Source: Mactra quadrangularis
Lineage: Eukaryota; Mollusca; Bivalvia; Venerida; Mactridae
Assembly (NCBI GenBank): GCA_025267735.1
Contig: CM046303.1
Span: forward strand, 34,448,380 to 34,512,379
Length of the DNA stretch: 64,000 bases
Direction: 5' to 3'
Of this stretch, positions 55,055-64,000 are shown piece after piece. The notes below the pieces were generated by a model. That model made no database searches. It saw only the letters and a list, made by a program, of their open reading frames with translations, and was not told the origin of the DNA. The position numbers were made by a program, and so were the translations under genes. Each line of letters starts with the position of its first letter. The first letter of the stretch is position 1.

Positions 55055-55752
55055 GTTGAAATGGATGTCTATGGATCTAGACGAGTAAGAAAATACAAAA
55101 TTTGTTCCATTTGGAGATGGATTGGTGAGGTAATGAAAACATTACCTTAAGATATAAGCTAGAGTGGTAAGTACTATCAAATTCTCCGAAATTTTATCTA
55201 TCAGCCTTAATGATGTTTATGAACATCAATGAAAATATCGTTGTTGTACTATTGCGTCACTCTTCATAGAAAGAAAATTTACAGGTATTGATCAGTTATC
55301 AGTAGCATCTTATAATATACTTATTCTAACCCGAGTTGGTTGCGCCCAGTTAGTAGCGCGCCGGGATTAGGAATCTCTGTGTGCCGAAGGGGTACTGTTT
55401 CGAGTCTCACTCAGAGAGGTTATATCCTTCCGTGAAAATTTGACAGTTATGTCAATTTTTCTTCATTTATTAGGTATATGGAGAAGTTCCGACGTTGTGG
55501 AAAGGTGGGCAAGTACTGGCTATAGACAAGTGTCCAGGATAAATAGGTTAGGTGCGCTGGACGCTGTAAAGAAACCAAAATGTGTTGACAATGCTTTAAA
55601 CCTAGTATAAAAAGTACTTATTCTAATGAGACTTTGATATATAATTTCAGGTTAATTGCTATGGACACAAAGATTCAGGAAACATATCAAGAAATTTCGA
55701 TGTTTTCAGTCAACTGCTACAGAAGAACGAACGAATATCAAGATCCGTTTGC
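55055..55752 (+). other. Candidate two-exon fragment, faintly sulfotransferase-like
   Basis: Exon candidate 55055-55129 (acceptor TATGTTATATTTTAG, donor GAG|GTAATG) has ATG at 55061 and encodes 23 residues (MDVYGSRRVRKYKICSIWRW then IGE) in phase 0. Exon candidate 55651-55752 (acceptor GATATATAATTTCAG) continues in phase 0 and contains LLQKNERISRSVC before a stop. The pattern NERxSRxxSVC resembles the start of the catalytic exon of the real gene (NKERLSRIHSVC), also phase 0 after an acceptor. No catalytic motif follows. It could be a truncated paralogue or chance similarity. A SINE lies in the supposed intron. Confidence 0.2.
55330..55615 (+). mobile_element. tRNA-headed SINE (type A), near full length
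   Basis: Head with GCGCCCAGTTAGTAGCGCGC and a decayed box B (TTTCGAGTCTCACTC), body CCTTCCGTGAAAATTTGACA and TATATGGAGAAGTTCCGA, then AAGTACTGGCTATAGACAAG, TTAGGTGCGCTGGACGCTGT and the tail TTTAAACCTAGTATAAAAAG. Confidence 0.75.
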
Positions 55753-55757
55753 ATGTT

Positions 55758-55904
55758 ATAATTTGGCCTGTTCATTCCTAACAAGTCGTCTCGGACTTTT
55801 TGTCCTTGAGATGTTTGTTGGCCAATTCCATGCCCTTGATATTATTTGGCCTGGTAATTAACAAGTCGTCTCGGACATTTTGTCCTTGAGATGTTTGTTG
55901 TCCA
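55758..55904 (+). repeat. Tandem duplication of about 80 bp
   Basis: ATTTGGCCTG, then AACAAGTCGTCTCGGAC, TTTTGTCCTTGAGATGTTTG and TTGNCCA occur twice at 80-bp spacing (55761 and 55845 onwards) with few differences. It directly follows the candidate fragment ending at 55752. Recent local duplication; function unknown. Confidence 0.72.
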
Positions 55905-56255
55905 AGTACAATTTTCGAATGTTCGGTGTTGCTTTTTACTTAGAACACATTCATAAGTATCACAACCATATCCCCTGGCAACATTTGTTGCACGGAGTCA
56001 AACGGCGGATATTTGTGACAACTTGTGCATCGAGTACAGATGTTTGCATCGTCCATGGTTGAATTTTATTTACCTGTCGCTGCCTCAAACATGAACCCTA
56101 CCTATTTAAATACTCGATAATATTCGTTCTTAATTACCGGTTTATTATTTGTGAACTATCGCAAGTATGGAAATGATTGGAATTCGGGATATATGTATGC
56201 GCCACCGACAGTTGAATACAATTTAACTATGAACGATTCGTCAATATCTGAAGGG

Positions 56256-56551
56256 AGTTCAGTTACCACGAACGTTACAGAACGTTCCGTAACGATACAT
56301 TGGGAACTCCTCGGCCATTTGCTGCAAATCTCCATATTTAGACGCTATTTAGAAAGCACCGGTGTTAAAGTAAACACATATATGGTCGTGTAGGGAATGA
56401 GTGATGTTTTGTCTTTAATCCATTAATTTTGAAACATCACTCATTGCCTTAACGATCACATATTTGTGTATTAGATTAGATTATTAATGGCCGAGGAGTT
56501 CTGAATGTATCGTTATGTAACGTTCTGTAACGTTTTGTTTGATTGAACACG
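56256..56551. mobile_element. Composite foldback element, copy 2 (inverted relative to copy 1)
   Basis: Reverse complement of the architecture at 11911-12220: AACGTTACAGAACGTTC-type arms, a core from CATTGGGAACTCCTCGGCCA (56298) to CCGAGGAGTTCTGAATG (56507), and the inner pair AATGAGTGATGTTTTG and AAACATCACTCATTGCC. A frame open across the left half is incidental. Confidence 0.72.
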
Positions 56552-56578
56552 CTACTGGTGGTGTTTAAAAAGTAGTGA

Positions 56579-56639
56579 CATTCGGAACACTTTGACTGTT
56601 AATTAAATGTAATAATAAACAGCCGAGGAGCTCCAAATG
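56579..56639. mobile_element. CATTCGG-family foldback, short copy
   Basis: CATTCGGAACACTTTGAC at the left and CAGCCGAGGAGCTCCAAATG at the right. 61 bp, no clear target duplication. It lies just beyond the composite copy. Confidence 0.5.
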
Positions 56640-56799
56640 TAATTGACACAAGCTGCTGCCACTGTAACTTTGATCTAGCGGGATCTAGAGTTATGGAAAT
56701 TCTCTAATGAGGCTAATAATAACTACATAATAATAAGTAACTACAGTTACTGAACATCAGTTTTCGTACACGCCCATCTGAGGCGAGGTTTTAATTACG

Positions 56800-59700
56800 G
56801 AAGTTCCGTCATCCAACATAAAGTTCTACATGAGACATCGCTTCAGTTGCTTCAGAACTTCCGTTATCCTAGACAGCTCTATATAGCAGGACTAGAGTTA
56901 CGGAACTTCCGTTATCCTAGACAGCTCTATATAGCAGGACTAGAGATACGGAAACTTCATCACCCTAGAAAACTCTATATAGCAGGACTAGAGTTTCAGA
57001 ACGTCCGTTATCCTACGAAACTTCCGTTATCCAAGACAGCTCTATGTAGCAGGACTAGAGATACGGAACCTTCGTCACCCTAAGACAGTTTATATGGCAG
57101 GATTAGAGTTACGGAACTTCCGTTATCCTAGACAGCTCTACATAGCAGGACTAGAGATACGGAACCTTCGTCACCCTTGACAGCTCTATATGGCAGTACT
57201 AGAGTTACGGAACTTCCGTTATCCTAGACAGCTCTATATAGCAGGACTAGAGGTACGGAACCTCCGTCACCCTAGACAGCTCTATATAGCAGGACTAGAG
57301 TTACGGAACTTCCGTTATCCTAGACAGCTTTATATAGCAGGACTAGAGTTACGGAACTTCCGTTATCAGAGACAGCCTTATATAGCAGGATTAGAGTTAC
57401 GGAACTTCCGTTATCCTAGACAGCTCTTTATAGCAGGACTAGAGTTACGGAACTTCCGTTATCCTAGACAGCTCTATATAGCAGGACTAGAGATACGGAA
57501 CCCTCGTCACCCTTGACAGCTCTATATGGCAGGACTAGAGTTACGGAACTTCCGTTATCCTAGACAATTCTATATAGCAAGACTAAAGATACGAACTTCA
57601 TCACCCTTGACAGCTCTATATGGCAGGACTAGAATTACGGAACTTCCGTTATCCTAGACAGCTCTATAAAGCAGGACTTGAGATTCGGAACCTTCGTCAC
57701 CCTAGACAGCCATATATAGCAGGACTAGAGTTACGGAACTTCCGTTATCCCAGACAGCTCTATATAGCAGGACTAGAGTTACGGAACTTCCGTTATCCTA
57801 TAAAGCTCTTTACAGCAGGACTAGAGATACGGAACCTTCGTCACCCTAGACAGTTTATATGGCAGATTTAGGGTTACGGAACTTCCGTTATCCTAGACAG
57901 CTCCATATAGCAGGACTAGAGTTTCGAAACTTCCGTTATCCAAGACAGCTCTATATAGCAGGACTAGAGTTACGGAACCTTCGTCACCCTAGACAGTTTA
58001 TATGGCAGATTTAAAATTACGGAGCTTCCGTTATCCTAGACAGCTCCATATAGCAGGACTAGAGTTTCGAAACTTCCGTTATCCAAGACAGCTCTATATA
58101 GCAGGACTAAAGATACGGAACCTTCGTCACCTTAGACCGCCATATATAGCAGGACTAGAGTTACGGAACTTCCGTAATTCTAGACAGCTCTATATAGCAT
58201 CAATAGAGATACGGAACCTTCGTCACCCTAGACAGCTCTATATAGCAGGACTAGAGTTACGGAACTTCCGTTATCCTATACAGCTCTTTATGGCAGGACT
58301 AGAGTTACGAAACTTCCGTTATCCTAGACAGCTTTATATAGCAGGACTAAAGTTACGGAACTTCCGTTATCCTAGACAGCTCTGTATAGCAGGACTAGAG
58401 TTACGAAACTTCCGTTATCCTAGACAGCTCTATAGCAGGACCAGAACTACGTCACCCTAGTCAGCTCTATATGGCAGGACTAGAGTTACGGAACTTCCGT
58501 TATCCTAGACAGCTTTATATAGCAGGACTAGAGTTACGGAACTTCGTTTATCCTATACAGCTCTTTATGGCAGGAATAGAGTTACGAAACTTCCGTTATC
58601 CTAGACAGCTTTATATAGCAGGACTAAAGTTACGGAACTTCCGTTATCCTAGACTGCTCTGTATAGCAGGACTAGAGTTACGAAACTTCCGTTATCCTAG
58701 ACAGCTCTATAGCAGGACCAGAACTACGTCACCCTAGTCAGCTCTATATGGCAGGACTAGAGTTACGGAACTTCCGTTATCCTAGACAGCTTTATATAGC
58801 AGGACTAGAGTTACGGAACTTCCGTTATCCTAGACAGCTCTATATAGCATGACTAGAGATACGGAACCTTCGTCACCCTAGACAGCTCTATATGGCAGGA
58901 CTAGAGTTACGGAACTTCCGTTATCCTAGACAGCTCTAAATAGCAGGACTAGAGTTATAAAACTTCCGTTATCCTAGACAGCTCTATATAGCAGGATTAG
59001 AGTTACGGAACCTCCGTTATCCTAGACAGCTTTATATAGCAGGACTAGAGTTACGGAATTTTTGTTGACTTAGACAGCTCTATATAGCAGGACTAGAGTT
59101 ATGAAACTTCCGTTATCCTAGACAGCTCTATAGAGCAGGACTAGAGTTACGGAACTTCCGTTATCCTAGTCAGCTCTTTTAGCAGGACTAGTTACGAAAC
59201 TTCCGTTATCCTAGACAGCTCTTTACAGCAGGACTAGAGATACGGAACCTTTGTCACCCTAGACAGTTTATATGGCAGATTTAAAATTACGGAACTTCCG
59301 TTATCCGAAATAGCTCCATATAGCAGGACTAGAGTTTCGAAACTTCCGTTATCCAAGACAGCTCTATATAGCAGGACTAGAGATACGGAACCCTCGTCAC
59401 CCTAGATAGTTTATATGGCAGGATTAGAGTTACGGAACTTCCGTTATCTTAGACAGCTCCATATAGCAGGACTAGAGTTTCGAAACTTCCGTTATCCAAG
59501 ACAGCTCTGTATAGCAGGACTAGAGATACGGAACCTTCGTCACCCTAGACAGCTCTATATAGCAGGACTAGAGTTACGGAACTTCCGTTATCCTAGACAG
59601 CTCTATATAGCAGGACTAGAGTTACGGAACTTCCGTTATCCTAGACAGCTTTATATAGCAGGACTAGAGTTACGGAACTTCCGTTATCCTAGACAGCTCT

Positions 59701-61282
59701 TTATTGCAGGACTAGAGTTACGGAATTTCCCATACTAGACAACTCTATATAGCAGGACTAATGTTACGAAACTTCCGTAATCCTAGTCAGCTCTTTATAG
59801 CAAGACTAGTTACGAAACTTCCGTTATCCTAGACAGCTCTTTATAGCAGTACTAGAGATACGGAACCTTCGTCACCATAGACAGCTCTATATAGCAGGAC
59901 TAGAGTAACGGAACTTCCGTTATCCAACACAGCTCTATAAAGCAGGACTAGAGTTACGGAACTTCCGTTATCCTAGACAGCTTTTTATGGCAGGAATAGA
60001 GTTACGGAACTTCCGTTATCCTAGACAGCTTTATATAGCAGGACTAGAGTTACGGAACCTTCGTCACCCTAGACAGTTCTATATAGCAGGACTAGAGTTA
60101 CGGAACCTTCGTCACCCTAGACAGCTCTATATAGCAGGACTAGAGTTACGGAACTTCCGTTATCCTAGACAGCTCTTTATAGCAGGACTAGAGATACGGA
60201 ACCTTCGTCACCCTAGACAGCTCTATATAGCAGGACTAGAGTTACGGAACTTCCGTTATTCTAGACAGCTCTATAAAGCAGGACTAGAGTTACGGAACTT
60301 CCGTTATCCTAGACAGCTCTTTATGGCAGGAATAGAGTTACGGAACTTCCGTTATCCTAGACAGCTTTATATAGCAGGACTAGAGTTACGGAACTTCCGT
60401 TATCCTAGACAGCTGTTTATTGCAGGATTAGAGTTACGGAATTTCCCATACTAGACAGCTCTATATAGCAGGACTAAAGTTACGAAGCTTCCGTTATCCT
60501 AGTCAGCTCTTTATAGCAGGACTAGTTACGAAACTTCCGTTATCCTAGACAGCTCTTTATAGCAGGACTAGAGTTACGGAACCTTCGTCACCCTAGACAG
60601 CTCTATATGGCAGGACTAGAGTTACGGAACTTCCGTTATCTTAGACAGCTCTATATAGCAGGACTAGAGATTCGGAACCTTCGTTACCCTAGACAGCTCT
60701 ATATGGCGGGACTGGCGTTACGGAACTTCCGTTATCCTAGACAGCTCTATATAGCAGGACTAGAGATACGGAACCTTCGTTACCTTAGACAGCTGTACAT
60801 GGCAGGCTAGAGTTACGGAACTTCCGTAATCCTAGACAGATCTGTATAGCAGGACTATAGTTACGAAACTTCCGTTATCCTAGACAGCTCTATAGCAGGA
60901 CCAGAACTACGTCACCCTAATCAGCTCTATATGGCAGGACTAGAGTTAGGGAAATTCCGTTATCCTAGACGGCTCTATAGCATGACTACAGATACGGAAC
61001 CCTCGTCACCCTAGACATTTTATATGGCAGGATTAGAGTTACGGAACTTCCGTTATCCTAGACAGCTCCATATAGCAGGACTAGAGTTTCGAAACTTCCG
61101 TTATCCCAGACAGCTCTGTATAGCAGGACTAGAGATACGGAACCTTCGTCACCCTAGACAGCTCTATATAGCAGGACTAGAGTTACGGAACTTCCGTTAT
61201 CCTAGACAGCTCTATATAGCAGGACTAGAGTTATGGAATTTCCGTAACCCTAGACAGCTCTATTTAGCAGGCCTAGAGTAAC
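56800..61282 (+). repeat. Satellite array 3, 48-bp unit (16 codons)
   Basis: About 90 units of 48 bp: GAGTTACGGAACTTCCGTTA, TCCTAGACAGCTCTATATAG, CAGGACTA. Each unit carries the 13-bp palindrome ACGGAACTTCCGT. Two main unit types alternate irregularly, TTACGGAACTTCCGTTATCC and ATACGGAACCTTCGTCACCC, the latter with a broken palindrome. As 48 is a multiple of three, one frame reads ELRNFRYPRQLYIAGL or EIRNLRHPRQLYIAGL per unit for long distances, but indels break it many times and there is no start context, signal peptide or flanking exon. I treat it as satellite DNA and not a protein gene. Confidence 0.9.
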
Positions 61283-61496
61283 GGGTGATACTGCACTTTA
61301 CCGGTATGTAGTTATTCACCGGAAGTATAAATATAACCCAAACCCTTCACCTGTTTGAATAAAAGGTGACTTTATTTGAATTTCATGATATTTTCTGTCT
61401 CTTATCAGGGGCTGCTGCTCCCGTAACCCCGATTTTTAACGGTCACCGTCAATACTGCTCGATGAAAAATGCAAATGGCGCATGCGCAGTAGGCGA
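61283..61496. other. Unique 214-bp island between two satellite blocks, promoter-like motifs
   Basis: Non-repetitive DNA between the 48-bp and 46-bp blocks. It contains CACCGGAAGT (ETS-type site) at 61318 touching TATAAATA at 61326, and GCGCATGCGC (NRF-1-like palindrome) at 61478-61487 near the right border. Motif identity is from sequence only; activity is inference. Confidence 0.4.
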
Positions 61497-62870
61497 GTAA
61501 CGGAAATTCCGTTATCCTAAACAACTCTATATAGCAAGGCTAAAGTAACAGAACTTCCATTATTCTATACAACTCTATAGCGAGGCTAGAGTAACGAAGC
61601 TTCCATTATCCTTGACAACTCTATAGCCAGGATAGAGTAACGTTGCATCCATTATCCTTGACAACTCTATAGCCAGGATAGAGTAACGGAGCTTCAATTA
61701 TCCTTGACATCTCTATAGCAAGAATAGAGTAACGGAGCTTCCATTATCCTTGACAACTCTATAGCAAGGATAGAGTAATGGAGCTTCCATTATCCTTGAC
61801 AACTCTATAGCCAGGCTAAAGTTACAAAACTTCCACTTTCCTAGACAACTCTATATAGCAAGGCTAGAGTAACTGAGTTCCCGTTATCATATACGAGTCT
61901 ATGTAGCAAGGCTACAGAAACAGAACTTCCATTATCCTAGTCAACTCTATAGCAAATCTAGAGTAACATAACTTCGATTATCCCAGCTTGGGTAGAGGTA
62001 TGGAACTTCCGTTACCCTCGATTAGTCTATATAGCAAGCCTAGAGAAACAGAACTTCAATTATTCTAGACAACACTAAAGCAAAACTTAAGAAACGGGTC
62101 TTCCGTTATCCTCAATAAGTCTATATAGCTAGGCTAGAGTAACGGAACTTCCATTATCCTAGACAGATCTATATAGCTGGACTTGAGAAACGGAACTTCG
62201 TTACCCCAGACAGCTCTATATAGCAGGAGTTATGAAACTTCCGTTATCCTAGACAAGTCTATGTAGCAAGGCTAGAGTTACGGAGCTTCCATTATCCTAG
62301 ACACATCAATAGAAAGGCTAGAGTAACGGAACTTCCGTTTTAATTGACAACTCTTGAGCAAAGGTACAAAAAACTTCCATTTTCCTAGACAACTCTATAA
62401 AAAGGCTAGACTAAAGGTACTTCCATTTTCGTAGACAACTCTATAGCAAGGCTCGAGTAACGGTACTTTCATTTTCTAGACAACTCTATAGCAAGGTTAG
62501 AGTAACGGTACTTCCATTATCATAGACAAATCTATAGAAAGGCTAGACTAACGGTACTTCCATTTTCCTAGACAAATCTATAGAAAGGCTAGACTAACGG
62601 TACTTCCATTATCATAGACAAATCTATAGAAAGGCTAGACTAACGGTACTTCCATTATCATAGACAAATCTATAGAAAGGCTAGACTAACGGTACTTCCA
62701 TTTTCCTAGACAACTCTATAGCAAGGCTTGACTAACGGTACTTCCATTTTCCTAGACAACTCTAAAGCAAGGCTCGATTAATGGAACTTCCGTTATCCTA
62801 CCAAAGTCTATTACAAGGCTTGAATAACGGAACTTCCATTATCCAAGACAACTCTGTAGCAAGGTTAGAG
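61497..62870 (+). repeat. Satellite array 3b, about 46-bp derivative unit
   Basis: Units such as TAGACAACTCTATAGCAAGG, CTAGACTAACGGTACTTCCA, TTTTCC (46 bp) are clearly related to the 48-bp units but lost two bases (CTATATAGCAGG becomes CTATAGCAAGG). Many have TTCCATTATCC in place of TTCCGTTATCC, destroying the palindrome. The unit length is not a multiple of three, so no long frames arise. Units are most alike near 62500-62720. Confidence 0.85.
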
Positions 62871-62892
62871 TTTTCGAATTCTACATAATTTG

Positions 62893-63013
62893 GCCGTAGA
62901 AATAATACATGTTTGTATTTTGACAATCTCCACGAAAGTATGCCCAGCCCGGGAATCGAACCTACGACCCCTGTATCAGTAGACTTGCTGGCTACCAACT
63001 GGGCTAGTCTGGA
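62893..63013 (-). mobile_element. tRNA-headed SINE (type B), head and start of body
   Basis: Minus strand: CTAGCCCAGTTGGTAGCCAG (box A), GTAGGTTCGATTCCCGGGCT (box B) and ATACTTTCGTGGAGATTGTC, then ATTATTTCTACGGCC as in the copy at 30703-30830. It is 3'-truncated at the satellite border. Confidence 0.72.
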
Positions 63014-63020
63014 GGCTTAA

Positions 63021-63089
63021 CATTCGGAACTACCGCGCCAAACTTATACACAAATGTTTTTAGATGATCGACATGTTAGTTCCGAATGG
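63021..63089. mobile_element. CATTCGG-family foldback, short copy
   Basis: CATTCGGAACTACCGCGCC at the left and ATGTTAGTTCCGAATGG at the right, 69 bp. No matching flanking 8-mer. Confidence 0.55.
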
Positions 63090-64000
63090 AATGCAAATAG
63101 TCTCCGACTGATTGATTCTAATATATTTCAAAATAAACGAACCAAAAATTATTTTTTGTAATTATCATTGTCATACTTAACAATACGTAAATTATAGATT
63201 CGTACTTTTATTCTATCGTAATTAGCTCAATACCATGAGGAATTCATAAACGGAGACATGCCTTAAATATTGATGAATTATCGACACATATCAAGCCCCA
63301 ACCCATACATGGTGAATAAAGAAATGAATAAAGCTGACACCGGAGTGATATACGATTCCTAGATACTAAATAAGACTGATATAGTAGATATAGGCGTGCT
63401 GGATAGTTCCAAACGGTTTGATGCGGGGAATTATGATACCAAATGTGTATAGAGTGGTCGAGGACAAATATTGTAAAAAATGTTATAAAGTTTAACAGGA
63501 GTGGAGCTGTTTACCAAATTTATAAATTTAATGAAGGCGATGAGTTCAAAGCTATTTCAAAGCTAAAATGATTTTTTCGTCGTACGAGACCAATATTGTT
63601 GTAGTCCTAGTGATAACGATAGTTAATACATCTTTGGAAAATGCTTTACAAGAAACGTACGAAAACACTGGTCTACCGTTGCTGTTTAACTAAGGCGACT
63701 TTGTTGTGGAAGAGGTGCATGCAGAAACAGAATTAGAATGTGGTATTAGGTGCCTACAAAACTTATGTACAGGATTTTTGTTTAAAACACAAGGTACGTT
63801 TATATGATTTTTTTACGGAACCTTCTTTTTATAATTAAAGCGGGATAACAAGATAAATAAGTGGAAATGACGCAAAACATCAAAGAGCGCTGAATATTAT
63901 GAACATGTAAGTTTTGTAAAAAAATCAGCATTTCAATTTCGTTAGCCTAAGTTGTCTTTATTTATGTTTAATGATATTAATGATATACAAGTACAATGTA
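63090..64000. other. Gene-free AT-rich stretch to the window end
   Basis: No coding exon, SINE head or inverted repeat recognised. Confidence 0.4.

Noticed and set aside
56847..61281. Long open frames with a 16-residue repeat as a repeat-protein gene
   Set aside because: The frame is open because the satellite unit is 48 bp. It is broken many times by indels and has no start context, signal peptide, splice signals or flanking coding sequence.

Overview
The window is animal nuclear DNA, most likely from a bivalve mollusc. The evidence is a three-exon gene with GT-AG introns, dense tRNA-headed SINEs ending in CAAA-type tails with the TTAAAC-CCAATAAA motif common in bivalve repeats, LINE relics of the CR1/L2/Jockey type, many foldback MITEs and several satellite arrays. 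The species assignment is inference from repeat style. It is gene-poor and repeat-rich.

Layout. 1-11 kb: one convincing protein gene on the plus strand, a type II membrane carbohydrate sulfotransferase (Sulfotransfer_2/HNK-1 ST class). Its three coding exons are 1856-1964, 8119-8192 and 9415-10518, with matching intron phases; the introns are filled with SINE, LINE and foldback elements. 11-33 kb: intergenic DNA with a Tc1-like transposase relic, a LINE reverse-transcriptase relic, a hAT-type element carrying a nested MITE, a 1.5 kb element with internal tandem repeats, SINEs of three head types and a possible non-coding exon chain near 27-29 kb. 33.7-46.7 kb: a satellite domain, made of a 66-bp array and a higher-order array of about 268 bp (four submonomers of about 67 bp). 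The two share an ancestral monomer and are split by a 2.2 kb segment with a decayed MULE-type transposase. 47.4-47.9 kb: six copies of a hairpin-forming repeat. 48.9-51.7 kb: a broken LTR-retrotransposon-like gag on the minus strand, interrupted by a CpG-rich foldback and by a 1.07 kb block of the 268-bp satellite flanked by a 12-17 bp direct repeat. 53-56.6 kb: MITEs, SINEs and weak exon candidates. 56.8-62.9 kb: a 48-bp satellite (16 codons per unit) passing into a 46-bp derivative.

The sulfotransferase is the only gene with a supportable function; no operon or pathway context exists. The most unusual features concern satellite and foldback DNA: a satellite block that appears to have moved to a new site, a satellite that repeats splice-like sites every unit, a hairpin repeat with compensatory stem changes, and a foldback family (ends CATTCGGAAC/GTTCCGAATG) with 8-bp target duplications, one of them inside a SINE.

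Limits: everything was read by eye. Element boundaries are approximate unless a target duplication is stated, and exon calls rest on splice signals and phase, not on transcripts.
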